64,000 nt of DNA. It comes from Oscarella lobularis. Lineage: Eukaryota; Porifera; Homoscleromorpha; Homosclerophorida; Oscarellidae. Below, in pieces: positions 34,224 to 55,432 of the stretch. Position 1 is the stretch's first letter. Each line of letters opens with the position of its first letter. The position numbers and the translations under genes were made by a program. The stretch lies in NCBI RefSeq assembly GCF_947507565.1, contig NC_089178.1:2914001-2978000 (forward strand). Reading direction: 5' to 3'. The notes under the pieces are model-generated. The model saw only the letters and a list, made by a program, of their open reading frames with translations, had not been told where the DNA came from and did no database searches.

Positions 34224-37121
34224 CTAAACCTTGCTCTGGAACGATCGCTTTGCATATTGGGCCTTTTCGCCAGCACGCTTCCTCAGCGCTGCCCATTTTT
34301 CCGGCTTCTTGCAAAAGTAGATAACCGTGCCGAGAACGGCGATAAGAACGACGGCGGCGGCGGCAACGCCTCCGGCAATCTCCGGCACGTTGCGCGCGCT
34401 ACGCGCGACGTAAATAGCGCCGTTCGTCGCGGCGAACGACACCATGCCGTCGGACACGGTCGCGTCGAGTTTCTTCCATTGAGCGCCGGCGGCGCCCGTC
34501 GTCGAATAGACGTCGACGGAGCTGGCGAGTTTCGTCGCGCCTTGCGTCGAAATGTCGATTTGGTACGTGCTATTCGGACCCGTTAGTCGTTCGGGCGGAT
34601 AGACGGCGACGCAATTGAGCGTCGAATCGCCGCCGGGAATGGGTTGATCGAGCGTCGAGATGACGTCGTCGCACGCGTCGCTCGTCCATTCTTCCATTCG
34701 GACTTGTATGGGAGTGTTGCGCGAGCCGCGCGAGAACGTCGCTTTGTTATCGCTAAAATAAAGAAATAAATAAAAGAAATAAATATGGATCTTGCGTGAA
34801 TTTTCCTTACCCTATTCGGACTTCGGCGCCGTTCCAATCGACTTGAGCCCACGTTTGGGCTTGTTTGTTCACGTACATCTTTCCTTTTTGACTTCGATTG
34901 CTGAAGTTGTTGTTGCGCGTGCACAAGTAGTGATATTCGCCGATTCCCGTCACCTTTTTCGGGCCCAAATCGAAGTACGTTCCCGAATCGTCCAACTCGG
35001 ACAATTCGCCGCGAAACTGGACTAGAAAAAAAGAACAGAGTTCTAATATTTCTCGTGCGCCACCTCATGCAAACTTACAGTGAGTCAATCCAGCCAATTG
35101 ATCCAAATCCTCTTTGCCAAGTCCAAGAAACGAAATCTTCGAATCGTCCAAATGCTCCGGATAGCTGTTGCCCCAATGACCGATCTTATTTCCACTCGGA
35201 ACGGCAACTCCACTGCCCTCGTCGTAGCGCTGCGGCTCCAACATGACGACGTTGCTCCGATCGGTGCCGGCCTTTCCTTGACCGTCATTATTATTCGGAT
35301 TCGTATTCGAACCGGTCCACTGAAAGTGAATGCAATCGCCGTCGCGCGCGTGAAGACGATTCGGCACGAAATCGTACTCGACGCCCGGATACGTTTGCAC
35401 GATATTCCCGCGCTTGCCGCGAACATTCAAATTGTGAATCGTCTTGCAGTCGATATCGTCGGGTCGACGACGCACGGCGAACGTGTGCGATCGATCCTGA
35501 AACGTTCGACCGAACTGATTCGTATTGATCGCGAGACGAAGGCCGAAATCTTTATCGTTGCCCGACATGGGCGGCGTTGTGGGAAACTCGTCGAAGAGTT
35601 CGACGATGGGATTCTGCTTGAAAACGTAGCCGCGTCCGTCGGCGTTCATCGGCTGGAGACCGAAGCGCGACGCGATGTCCATGTTCGCGTAATTCTTTCC
35701 CTTCATCTTGTTCATTGTCGAGTTGGCGGACCAGGCGTCGTAGTCGCCGCTCGTGATGTTGTAGCGAATGCGAAAGACGCAGTGTTCGTGTTCCATGTCG
35801 TTTGGTATCGTCCAGTTGAACATGAGCGGAAAACCGCCGTGCGTGTTGCCGAGGTGATTGTCGCGCGAGTATTGCGTTTGCTTGCATATCGGCTTGGGTA
35901 GGCCGTGCGATGGCGATTCCAACCACTGACCGTATTCGATGGTCACGTTCTCGTCCTCTTTGATCATATTCGCTTCAGGCCATTGGACAAGCTAATTAGA
36001 CGTCATAGAGTATATAATTATTGAAATTATGTTTTTTTGATTTTTACTTCGCACTCTTCCTTGGTGTTTGGTATAAAACCCGTGCGTCTCACGCGCGTGT
36101 ACTTGTTATAAATCGGCATGGGCACTTGGCAATAGTGACGGCTCTTGACGTTCTCGCTCTCGGCTTCATAGTAAACACAGCGCGTTGGATCGTTTGTCAA
36201 AATGGCAACATCCTAAATAAAAATCAAATAAAACAATTTTTTAAATTCTAGTCACTTGCCTTCCACGGGGAGGGATGCCAGTATGGATAATGGTCTCTCT
36301 CTTCGGGGCACTCATAGCCGCGACGAGTGCCTCCCGGATTCTGACGCGTGCGCGTTGCAGAATCGACGTTGACGTTCTGAAATAGTGAATATTAATAATT
36401 GGAACTATTTCCGGTGAGTCACGTTTTTCCTACGTACGCGGTCAGCCGTGAAAAGACCCTTGTTGCGCTTGCGCGACTTGCAGTCCAGATAATAATTGTA
36501 CGTTTCGTGCATTCCGTATCTAGAATTGACGTCAAAATTTCGTTTAGTTAATTAAACTTTTTGAGAAGAGCGCCCTCTACTTCATGTCCGTGTTGCAGTT
36601 GTAGTCGCGACAATTCGCCGGATTGTCCGAAATCGTCGACGTCGTCGAGCCGTCGCGAACCAAATCGCCGCACATGTATTGCATGACGAATTCGCAGTGG
36701 TTATTCGGGCCGTTGCACGAATGCTGATTCGTCCTGGGCGCGCAGAAAGAGAGAATAAAGTCGGCGGGGCGGGGCTTGTCGTATACCCACCATTCGACGT
36801 TCAAGACCGATCCGCTGTAGTAGTACAAGCTGCCCACGTTGTAGCCGCCTCGATTGTTGTTCTGCGAATCGAACATGCGATTTCCGTTGTTTCGATCGCG
36901 ATTCGCTTCATCGAGGCGGTTGTTGCTGCCGCTAAAGAAAAAGTTCGGAGGTTCTTTCTCGCGCTTCCGCGTAGAGGGAAGAAAAAGTTCGGAGGTTCTT
37001 TCTCGCGCTTCCGCGAAGAGGGAGTTCCTTTCTATACCTACCGAGGGTTATGAAGGTAGCAGTCGGCATTGATGTGGCTCACAAGAGCCGCAAGGAGAAC
37101 GACAAGAGCGAGAGGTCTCAT
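34224..37121 (-). CDS. DD3-3-like secreted protein with C-terminal membrane anchor
   Basis: Member of the family named after Dictyostelium DD3-3, a developmentally regulated secreted protein of unknown function. The ATG (37119-37121) opens a signal peptide, [19 protein letters not shown], then [15 protein letters not shown] and [19 protein letters not shown] (~36800-36870). Further exons give [18 protein letters not shown] (~36270-36330), [17 protein letters not shown] (~35470-35520), [20 protein letters not shown] (~35370-35430), [10 protein letters not shown] and [19 protein letters not shown] (~34880-34930). Near the end a membrane helix ([20 protein letters not shown], ~34310-34370) is followed by a short basic tail; stop TAG is 34224-34226. 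It is head-to-head with its soluble paralogue. The HxQWTGSN and YHYxCTxN elements resemble cupredoxin strands, but copper binding is conjecture. Confidence 0.85.
36934..37021. repeat. Tandem duplication of about 44 bp in DD3-3 intron 1
   Basis: Two almost identical copies of a unit reading AAAAAGTTCGGAGGTTCTTT followed by CTCGCGCTTCCGCG and GAGGGA lie back to back in the first intron of the minus-strand DD3-3-like gene. They differ at one position in the GTAGAG/GAAGAG part. Confidence 0.8.
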
Positions 37122-37358
37122 CGCAAAGCGAAACCAGAACAATGACGAAAGGTGAACGCCCAAGAGTACGATCACGAGAGCGGACGACTCAAATTGCAAA
37201 TAGGCGTCTCTTCTTTCCAAATATGGTCATATTTCTCAGCGCTAGCCAATCACAAGCGAAAATAAATTTAGCATAGGGCGGTTCCTACATGTGACGCAAA
37301 TACGTCTCACCTTACACATCGGCACCGCAGACTTCCCAGTACTCACGGGCCGAAAGAG
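37122..37358. promoter_or_regulatory. Shared upstream region of the DD3-3-like pair
   Basis: 237 bp lie between the start codons of the two inverted paralogues. The stretch includes CAGCGCTAGCCAATCACAAG (CCAAT-box-like, ~37239-37258). Coordinated transcription is inferred from geometry. Confidence 0.4.
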
Positions 37359-39628
37359 ATGAAGTGGTGCCTCTCAATTCTATGGCTTGGTTTCGCCGCC
37401 ACGGCGCTCGCCGACGTTTACCTCCACAATCCGCGCGGCAGCAATAATCGACTCAACGAACGCTCGGCGAATCGCAACAACGCCAATCGCGTGTTCGACT
37501 CGCAGGTAAGCGGCGGACGCGTTTCTACGCGACAATCGTTGCGTCAGTGCCCCTTTCTGCGTGCAGAATAACAACCGCGGCGGATACAATGTCGGCGATT
37601 TGACGAACCAGCGAGCGACGAAAGAAGACCAACAGTATCCGATGGTAAAGTTACAGGAAAGAGTCCCCTTTGAGGAACCACTTAGCGTGTTTTTTTTAGA
37701 AATTCTTCCAAAGCGGCCCCTACAAATTGTACGGGGGCACGGGCGAAGGCCAGTCGATTTACACGATCGAGTGGACGAATCAGCACGGCTGCGGCGGAAA
37801 CGAGGACAGCGATCCGCACAAGCTCAACTGCAACCTCGTTCTCCAGTACATGTGCCAAAAAGACGACGCGAATCTCGACAAGTACACGCGCTTTCGCGAC
37901 GGTCTCAACACGGGCACGCAGAACTATCAGCGACCGAACAAACTCGACGAAACGCGCGGCGACTTCATGAATCGACGCAACACGAGGGTTCAGACCGATC
38001 GCGTTCTTCAGGAGCCGTACGAGTGGTACGACAAGTGCTACGTGCGCGAGCGCAACAAGGGCCTCTTCACCGCCGATCAGAAACTTCGTAGCAACAACGG
38101 TCTCGGCTACAGCTCGGCGATTTACACGCGACAGAATCCCAACGGAAATCGTCGCGGTTACGAATGCCCGGAAGAGCGCGACTATTACCCGTACTGGCAT
38201 CCGACCCATTGGACGGACATAGCCGTTCTCGCGGAAAACGCCTCCCTTTGCGATTATTATCAACGAGAGAGTCACAACGTGAGAGCGAGACACGAATGCG
38301 TCGAGTGGTACGAGAACACCATGGGCTGCCCGACTAAGAATAAGGCGAGCTGCACGGGAGATAGCAATTGCGAGTGGTGGGAAGACGACAACGCGTGTCG
38401 CGGCCCGAGAAAACACTACTCGAGATGGAATAATAAGAGAGAATGCGAAATGCATAACGGCTATTGGCTTGCCTTCACCAAGGTCATGGAGTCGAAGCCG
38501 TCGCTGACGTCAGAGAGTGCTTGCGCACAAGCGAACAGAACCGCTGATGTTGGCGGGCACACGACCTGGTGGGGAGCGATCATCGAGAAGCAGGAGATGG
38601 GTTGCCACGTCGTTCCCGATGCTCCGGACTGTCGCGAGGCGCCGTGGAGTCGAGTGAATCACCTTGGTAACGGACGCGATGCCGTGGCAAATAACTACAC
38701 GTGGGTATTGCCGCACTTTTCCGAGGAGGAGGACAAGAAGTGCGTCTTCCGTCTTCGCTACAACATCTCCACGGACGATTACGATCCGTACAAGACGGAT
38801 GCGAGTATGAATAATAATCCGCAGATGGGCGTGCGTTCGCCGGTGACGCAAAATCCGACGATTACGATTGGATCCGAGTCGAATATACCACTTCGCTTGG
38901 CAATCAATACGGCTCAATTCGGTCGCACGTTCCAGGACAGGAGTCACTCGTTCCGACTTCTCAATCGAGCGCGTCACTCGGGAAACTTCATCGGTCTCAC
39001 TTCCTCCGAAATCAATCAGAGGAAAATGTTCAATTTGAATGTGCGCGGCAAGCGCGGCAACATCGTCCAGACGTTTCCGTCCGTCGAATATGACTTTTTT
39101 CCCAACGATCTCACCGTCAATCAGGACGATCTCGTTCACGTCCAATGGACGGGCTCCAACACGCACAACAACGGCAATCCGGCCGGAGACGGCCAGGCGG
39201 GCGACGCCGGCGAAGGAACGGGCGGCACGGATCGTCACAATATTGTTCAAGCCGAGAACAGTCTCGATAATTTCCCGCTGCCCTACGAAAGAACGACCAT
39301 GTGGAAAGGAAATGCCGTCTATTGTTTTGACAATAGCGCTCCGAAGAGTATAGGTGAAAAAGATATTGCTGTCATGATGGCATCGTCCGGGTATTACCAG
39401 TGCTTTGAGAAAGATCGCTGCGGCAGCGAGTCCGTGGAATCCAAGCAGAAAGTCAACAATCTTCTCAATAATGCTCCGGCCTCGTTTCCTGGTTGCGTCA
39501 TGCAATTTACGCCAGGCACCTATCACTATTTCAATTCGAGGAACAACAATTTTACCAACCGAAGTCAGAAGGGTACGCTTCGGATATCGAAGAGAAACAC
39601 GGTGAGAAGCGCTCCTGCTTCGAAATAG
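37359..39628 (+). CDS. DD3-3-like secreted protein, soluble form
   Basis: Paralogue of the divergent minus-strand gene. ATG at 37359 opens a signal peptide, MKWCLSILWLGFAATALA, then VYLHNPRGSNNRLNERSA. Two small introns (from ~37506 and ~37645) precede one large exon running to the TAG at 39626-39628. Shared landmarks include [34 protein letters not shown] (~38150-38200), [12 protein letters not shown] (~38920-38955), [20 protein letters not shown] (~39030-39090), HVQWTGSNTH (~39140) and YHYFNSRNNNFTNRSQKG (~39520-39575). It differs from its partner in three ways: far fewer introns, an inserted Cys-rich stretch (CPTKNKASCTGDSNCEWWED, ~38330-38390), and an end soon after the RSQKG motif with no membrane helix. 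The Cys of the partner's YLCTRN motif is Asn here. Confidence 0.88.
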
Positions 39629-39872
39629 ATGTCATCCTACGCATAGTGTCACTCCAAACGACTGTAAATCTTACACAAACTCTCTCTCTATGTTGCTTTT
39701 GTACTGGAGTTAGTTGTTAGTCTTTGTCAAAAAATTGGAAGCTGGACTTTCACACAAAAAAAAACACGAGACAATTATGACGTACAATAGAACAGAACGC
39801 AAAAGGGAGCGCGCACGCATGCGAGCAATGTACGGAAGGGGGAGGGGGGTATAAGTGCATAATTCGTCTTTT

Positions 39873-42830
39873 TCACTGACCTTCGTTTCCGGTTGTTTCT
39901 GTGGAGGATATCGGGATGCTAACCTCCACAGTTGAACTGTCGAGAATACTCGTCGCCGTGGTCACTTCTTCGCCAACGATTGGAACATCTAGAGAAAAAC
40001 GTTTAAAAAATGACGCTCCATCGCCTCCGAGAGAACGCACGTACCTGCTCCGTCTTGAGTGATCACCACAGAGCTCATATCCTAAACAACCACAATCAAA
40101 ATTGCCTTTTCAGTGTCATTTTCTTATTACCTGTTTGCCCTGCTCAATCACCATGGTCCCCTCCTCTTGATTTCCACTGGCATATTCCCCAGTCACAACA
40201 ATGCTGCCATCTAGAAAAAGCAGAGAATTGATTCCCTTATGCACATCTCTGACGTTGTGACCACCTCCGCCACTGGCAGTCATCTGAGAGCCCTCTCCTT
40301 CAACTGGCGTCGCACCCGGCAAATTGACTTCGGTATCAACAGCTGCCCCGCCGGCCGGCATGGTCGTGATGACCGTCTGCTCGCCACTGCCGCTGCCGGC
40401 GGCACCGCCGTTCTGATCGAGTTGAGGCTGAAAGAGGAGCGTCTGTTGGCCAATGCCACCTGCAGGCGTCTGAAGAATAAAAGCCTGCGTCTGCCCATCA
40501 ACGCCCTGCTGCCCAAGAAACTAAAGAAGGAAGGAAGGAAGGGGAGTAAGAATCTTTTTAGAGTGCCGTGATGACGGGTGGTACGTTATTACCGCTTCAA
40601 GCGAGATGCCGCCGCCCGCACTGGCAAGATCGGTGGAATTCACAATCACAGCCGTCGTTGCGGACGACATTCCCGATTGGCTGACAGCAACTGGAACCAT
40701 GGTGACCTGACCCTTGCTGCCTGGTATGGAGAACGCTTGCCCTTGGCTGCCTTGAAAGGAAACAAGTGGGACGGCCATGACGGTCTGCTGTCCTTGAACG
40801 GTCGCCGTCGAAAGACGAGGACGCGTTTCATGTTTTTCCACTTTGTTTCGCAAGACACTAGCCTGATTGGCGTGGAGGTAATCAATCATACCTGAAAAAT
40901 AAATAAAATAAGCAAATTGTCGTGACTCGTCCTATACATAAAGTGTACTGTAGTACCTCTGAAGGTGAGATTTTGCGGTTCAGGAACTTGACGTTTCAAA
41001 GCCCACCACTTGCTGCGCAGCCACTGAGGAGACCTCACCCTAAAACGAGTTGAAAATAAATCGCTGTGTTCCTTTGAATTGCTTCAGAGAAACGCACGCT
41101 TTCCATCCATTAGACAAGGCTGCCCAGTCGATATCATTCTCATCATCCAAACCCAAACCGTAAATCCTACGTTAAAATGATTATTCTATTGATAACTTTC
41201 GTTTCTCGCTCGCTCGCTTGCCTGTCAATCAGTTCTACTTCATCTCTTTTCTTCCATTCAACTCCGCCGGCCTCTTTCCAATTCAAAAAGTTGAGCCACT
41301 TTGATCTGCACTGCTTCTCTGTTCTTGTAGCGACTTTGTCCGCAACTTGTGCCCAAGGCAAACTGCACGTCACGTACTCTGCCGTCTTTGTATTTGTGAT
41401 CTCGTGGACGGCTTCGCTCAGTCGTCTCTCCTCTTCTTCACTCCACTTTCCTACATAAAAAGAAGATTTAGCCCCAATAATATCATGTCTCTGATTCCTT
41501 GCCTGTATTTCCTCCGTCTCTCATGAGCCGACATCTGTCTTTGACTGATGAAGGACTCCTGTTCATTGCCGCTCCAATTGCAGCCCAGTCATTCCCATGT
41601 TTCTGTCTCAATCTGAGAAAAGAAAACCGTTGCAAGAAACAAAGCCGGGAGCCTTCCAGACAAAAACCGACTCTTTCAATTTGTCCACTTCATTAGGCGT
41701 ATACCTAAAAATGACAGTATAAAAAAAACTTTCGACGAATCCATCTGCAGTCAACTCACTTTCCCAGATAGTTTTTCTTATCATAGACTCGTAGCACCCT
41801 TCTGTAGACAGCAAACAGTGGCCTTGTGATGCCACGTGCTACAACAACAACAGAACCGTTTTAGGAAAGTTTTATATTGACTTTTTCTATACCGATTGTC
41901 CTGTAAAAATCTTTTCTTTCCTCCTTTGACAGTTCGAAAATGACCTCCTCGGCGCTCGCTATATTGTTAGTCTTCAAATAGTCGTCAATGTTTCTCTTCA
42001 ATATCTCATTCTCCTGCTTGGACCACATGCCAGACTTCCACTTAATTCCTGCATCGAAAAAATTATTAATCCGCATCCACGAACGAAACAAACTCACCCT
42101 GAGGATTATCCTTTTCATCTTTCGGTGAAAACCAGCACTGATTAATAATCTCCGGCTGCTGTTGCGGCTGCTGTCTCGCCTGCGACGAGTCATCAGTATT
42201 GATTGCAACGAGAGTGATCTGTCCCCCGCTTCCATCATCGACCCCACTCGCGCTCGTCGCTTGACTTCCATCTGCCGTCGTCGTGACAACCGTCGTGAAG
42301 CCCGCCGTCGCGGCAGCGGCAACTTGAGCGGCGATATCCCCGGATGTAGTCGACGTTCCGAGTTCGGTAATGGATTCAATAACCTGCGCGGCTCCGTCGA
42401 AAACGGTCGCGCCGCCGCCGGCGCCGCTTGCCGAACTTGTCGTAGCCGACGTCTCTGACGTTGTCGGCTGATCGCTTTGAACGACGAGCTGGTGCTGATC
42501 GTTCGCTAGTGTGACGAGCGCGTCCATGGGGGTGGGAAATTGCGCAAATTCGCCACTGTCACTTTTTGCGCGTTTAGCGTCGCTTTGCGCGTCGGCGTCG
42601 GCGGGATCCGTTGGATTGGACCGCTTTCCTGTAGCGATTGGTTTCTGAATGAAATGCGAACGGTCGATTTTCGGTTTTTTCCTACCCGTGACGACGCTCT
42701 CTTCGATGATGATCGTTTCGCCGCTCGTTCCTTGGCTCGGGGCGCCATCGACGGGCTCGGCGCCTCCCTCGGCCAATTCCGCTGCTGCCGGGACGTTTTC
42801 GATCGGGTCTTCGGCGGTGGTCGTTGCCAT
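39873..42830 (-). CDS. DMTF1-like Myb-domain transcription factor
   Basis: Nuclear DNA-binding protein resembling cyclin-D-binding Myb-like factor 1. The chosen ATG (42828-42830) gives MATTTAEDPIENVPAAAELA; an in-frame upstream ATG at 42977 would add a hydrophobic stretch unlike a transcription factor. The N-terminal region is long, acidic, and rich in Ala, Thr and Gly. Myb repeats follow: GMWSKQENEILKRNIDDYLK (~41960-42035), LFAVYRRVLRVYDKKNYLGK (~41765-41835), NDWAAIGAAMNRSPSSVKDR, GKWSEEEERRLSEAVHEI (~41395-41450) and VADKVATRTEKQCRSKWLNF (~41275-41340). A Gln/Gly/Ser-rich C-terminus ends in an Asp/Ser/Thr-rich tail (VGEEVTTATSILDSSTVEVS) with stop TGA 39873-39875. Arrangement and central sequence match DMTF1; direct orthology is likely but not proven. 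Confidence 0.75.
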
Positions 42831-43072
42831 GTAGGGCTTTAGGAGTTGTACGGGGAAAATCGGACGAGAAAAGGTCCCTCCAACGACCAGGATGAGTTGG
42901 GCAAATATGGCGACGGGAACTGCGAAGGCCTCGAGTTGTCCCGTCGAAATCGCGCTTTCTGATTGGCTGGCCGCCAAGAACGATGCGCACGCGCATGCGT
43001 CACGGTACAGTAGCGCACGTTTATATTCAAACCAACCACAAAACAGCTAATAAAATAGGTCACATTCTTACG

Positions 43073-46221
<3,149 letters not shown>

Positions 46222-46367
46222 GACGCGAGGAGTAGCAAACTGTCGAGGTGTCGACTGTCACGATGCGACCCGCCCTTGCTTATGAAGGAACCCTGATGTC
46301 ATGCGTGGAAAGTGCAGCGTGCCTCCAGGAATATCCGACCCCACCCATTGTATAAAATTTTCTATAA

Positions 46368-46842
46368 TTAGTGCACAACGTGATTCAGCGGTTCTGCTTT
46401 AATTTCGCCCAAGTCCAACGCTGAATCCGTCTCCACATCAATTTCTCCGATAACAGCGCTGTAGATATAGTACAGTGACTGAGTCCACTACGTTTGCCGT
46501 CGCGCACTTACATATTGTCGCCTCGGACGATGTAGAGGCCGAGGTTAACTTGTTCGATGCCCGCCGACGCGGAAAAAACGCGTTCGTGGCTATCGTCCAG
46601 GATGATATTCACTGTCTGGTCGAATCCCTTTAGTAAGCCCTGAAACAGCCGCATTTGAAAGATTCAATCGGTCGGAAGGTGTTCGATTACCACTATGACT
46701 CGCCCATCATTCGTTATGACTGACACGGTATCTAATGGCTTGGAATTAGGGAATCGTAACCCACAAGGAGGCCCCGTTTAAAAATCGTCCTGAAGAACGT
46801 AGAAAGGATACGATTGACGTAGGAGTCAAGTGAAGAAGCCAT
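46368..46842 (-). CDS. LSM8: U6 snRNA-associated Sm-like protein LSm8
   Basis: Component of the nuclear LSm2-8 ring that binds the 3' end of U6 snRNA and supports splicing. The ATG (46840-46842) gives MASSLDSYVN, then after an intron TVSVITNDGRVIV, GLLKGFDQTVNIILDDSHER (~46575-46640), IEQVNLGLYIVRGDN (Sm2-like, ~46520-46565) and AVIGEIDVETDSALDLGEIK (~46395-46455). Stop TAA is 46368-46370. About 96 residues, as in human LSM8, with near-identity throughout. Four exons. It is divergent to the Arf gene with 183 bp between start codons. Confidence 0.95.
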
Positions 46843-47025
46843 TCTGTGGGAAAAAATCTCGCTCTAAAACGTAAAATCTTCTCACAACGTAGCGCGCGTG
46901 ATTTCTCCTTTATGTAGGTCCGGGCGTGTGAACTCTTTTGCACGTGACGTCGCGACGTGGCAGTGTTGGCGATTGTCGTCGTCAGAACGTAACGAAGAGA
47001 GGTGAACTTGTCCTGTCGGAATAGA
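46843..47025. promoter_or_regulatory. Divergent promoter, LSM8 / Arf GTPase
   Basis: 183 bp separate the two start codons. The stretch contains CACGTGACGTCGCGACG (~46941-46957), which joins an E-box (CACGTG) to a CRE-like TGACGTC; both are common in housekeeping bidirectional promoters. Function is inferred from motif identity and geometry. Confidence 0.5.
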
Positions 47026-47839
<814 letters not shown>

Positions 47840-47959
47840 GATTTTCAGACTCGTTTCTGTGCGTGTTTCTGTTTGCGTGCGTCTGCGTGTTTTTGGTTTC
47901 TAGAAATAGATATTTCAATAGCTATAATACACAATGTACCGTATCGCGGTCTCTGCTCT

Positions 47960-53686
<5,727 letters not shown>

Positions 53687-53839
53687 TACGACTCGCTAAT
53701 TGAGCTTCGTCGCACGGAACGCACAACGAGTGGTCGAAAAATGGCTCAAGACGATTGGCACCCCGCGATTTAATCACCATCGGCACGCCTACCGTTTCGT
53801 GTCTTACAATACGGACTTCAATTAGCCTACGTAATCAAA
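53687..53839. promoter_or_regulatory. Divergent promoter, PI3K / LigB-like gene
   Basis: 153 bp separate the opposed start codons. No TATA element seen. Shared regulation is inferred from geometry. Confidence 0.4.
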
Positions 53840-55011
53840 ATGCGGTCGTTGTGGTTGTTTGTCGCCCTCGTCACACTACGACCAGCGAAAAGTGAAATTG
53901 TCGGCGCATTCGTCCTGCCACATGGTACAAAAGCACCGCCCTTCTTTTTCTTTCTTCGCTCAACGAGTGCTACAGGAGGAATAGCGTTGGATCCCGCGCA
54001 CTTTCCGACCGCTAACGCTACGATTCGCAACGAGGCGTGGGCATTGCACGAGGCGTGTGTCGATGTAGCGAGCGTGATCGCGCGACTCGCGCCGGACGTC
54101 GTTCTCGTGAGCACGCCGCACGGCGTCGCCGATCTCAAGTCGTTCGTCGTCTATTTGAACGAAAAGGCGGCCGGATCGGCTGATACGGACAATTGCGCTT
54201 GTCCTCCGTGCTGCTACGACGTTCAAGTAGCGATGGATGCCGAACTGGCGACGAATTTGGTCAGCCATCTTGGGGTACGGTACAGTATGTTGACGTCGTG
54301 ACGTCAGCACCATAACTCCACGTGTTATATGCTATCGTATAGGTTAAAAATTCGAATGTTTCTGGTCTAAGTGCATTCGGTCCTCCTAGAGAAAATTCGG
54401 AAATATTTCCGCTAATGTGGGGCGAAGTCATTCCGCTGTATTTTACCTTGGGTGCAACAGGGCTAAACAAGACAACGAAAGTTGTTGTTCTGTCTCAGCC
54501 AAGTCGAAGATACAATCACAGCATTGAAATGATTGGCGAATTGACGAAGCTCGGTCAAGACATGCACGTCTACTTGAGTTCAATTCGTGAGCGAATTGCT
54601 ATCATTGTCAGTGGAGATCTCGCTCACACTCATCTCAAGTCGGGCCCCTACGGATACTCATCAGCAGCAGAACCCTTTGATAAGGTTTCGATTTCAGAGT
54701 CTCGGTTATTATATCTTATATTGTCTGTGGCATTTAGGCATGTGGATATTGGGCCTCTACGCTGATTGGCTCCTACTTAATTGATGATGCAGCGCGATAT
54801 GCTAACAAGGCTTTGTCGTGTGGCTATACAGGATTTGTGATGCTTCAAGGCATACTTTCGTCTGGGTAAGGATCTGGTCTCTTGTTGACTGAGTTATAGA
54901 ACGTTGCTGTTACGCAGTGGTACGTGGAAACCTCGTCTTCTTGCAAATTACCATCCGAGCTACTATGGAATGATGGTAGCATCTTTTCTTCCTGATAATA
55001 GTATCGTCTGA
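53840..55011 (+). CDS. Secreted LigB-like protein (class III extradiol dioxygenase fold)
   Basis: Related to the B subunit of class III ring-cleaving dioxygenases and to DODA/MEMO-type proteins. ATG at 53840 opens a signal peptide (MRSLWLFVALVTLRPAKS) followed at once by EIVGAFVLPHG. Then WALHEACVDVASVIARLAPD and VVLVSTPHG (~54035-54125), a Cys-rich CACPPCCYDV (~54195-54225), PLMWGEVIPLYFTLG (~54405-54450), KVVVLSQPSRRYN, IAIIVSGDLAHTHL (~54595-54640), GPYGYSSAAEPFDK and a C-terminal part ending YHPSYYGMMVASFLP. Stop TGA is 55009-55011. His residues of VLPHG, STPHG and GDLAHTH are at metal-ligand-type positions, so iron or other metal binding is plausible. The signal peptide is unusual for the family. 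An open stretch at 55049-55266 (RWHPPPFSKTEDWALDQF) might be an alternative last exon. Confidence 0.7.
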
Positions 55012-55405
55012 GTTCAAATTGTCTGAGTTCAAATGTATTAATTAATGCGTGAAGAAATATTTACTGAATGTTCAGCCCGTTGGCATCCCCCACCCTTTAG
55101 CAAGACTGAAGATTGGGCGTTGGATCAATTCACCAGGGCAACGAATCGCTCGTTGGCCGAGGAAATTCGCGCCAATTTTGCACGTGGTCCTTTGGAGGCA
55201 AGATTTGGCGCTAGAAAAAAAATGGCTGCTTCTTCGATCGACAGTGAACACGTGTATCCTTATTGAACTCGTAGTACGATGAACCATCTTTTCCCATAAT
55301 TTACGGAGCTTCGTACGGGGCCTGCGTTTCCAATGCGGGACCTCGCGTTTTCGCCTTCAAATTTCGCCGCCCGACGCCGCCGTGACCGTGCTTCGATCGC
55401 GCCGC

Positions 55406-55432
55406 TGCGCTTCGCTAAGAAAGCGAAGCGCA
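55406..55432. repeat. Perfect 11-bp hairpin upstream of the SELENOO start
   Basis: TGCGCTTCGCT (55406-55416), a 5-nt loop AAGAA, then AGCGAAGCGCA (55422-55432), a perfect inverted repeat about 65 bp before the ATG at 55496. It would form a strong stem in the 5' UTR if transcribed. Confidence 0.7.

Noticed and set aside
35080-35901. 273-codon open frame on the plus strand
   Set aside because: Antisense of the minus-strand DD3-3-like gene, whose conserved motifs are read on the other strand.
37682-38455. 257-codon open frame on the minus strand
   Set aside because: It lies opposite the large coding exon of the plus-strand DD3-3-like gene, has Arg/Val/Ala-biased antisense composition and no domain.
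38510-39526. 338-codon open frame on the minus strand
   Set aside because: Antisense shadow of the same DD3-3 exon; the plus strand carries the family motifs.
42831-42977. Upstream in-frame ATG for the DMTF1-like protein
   Set aside because: It would add a hydrophobic stretch (VPVAIFAQLILVV) not expected in a nuclear factor; the ATG at 42830 starts an acidic region as in DMTF1.
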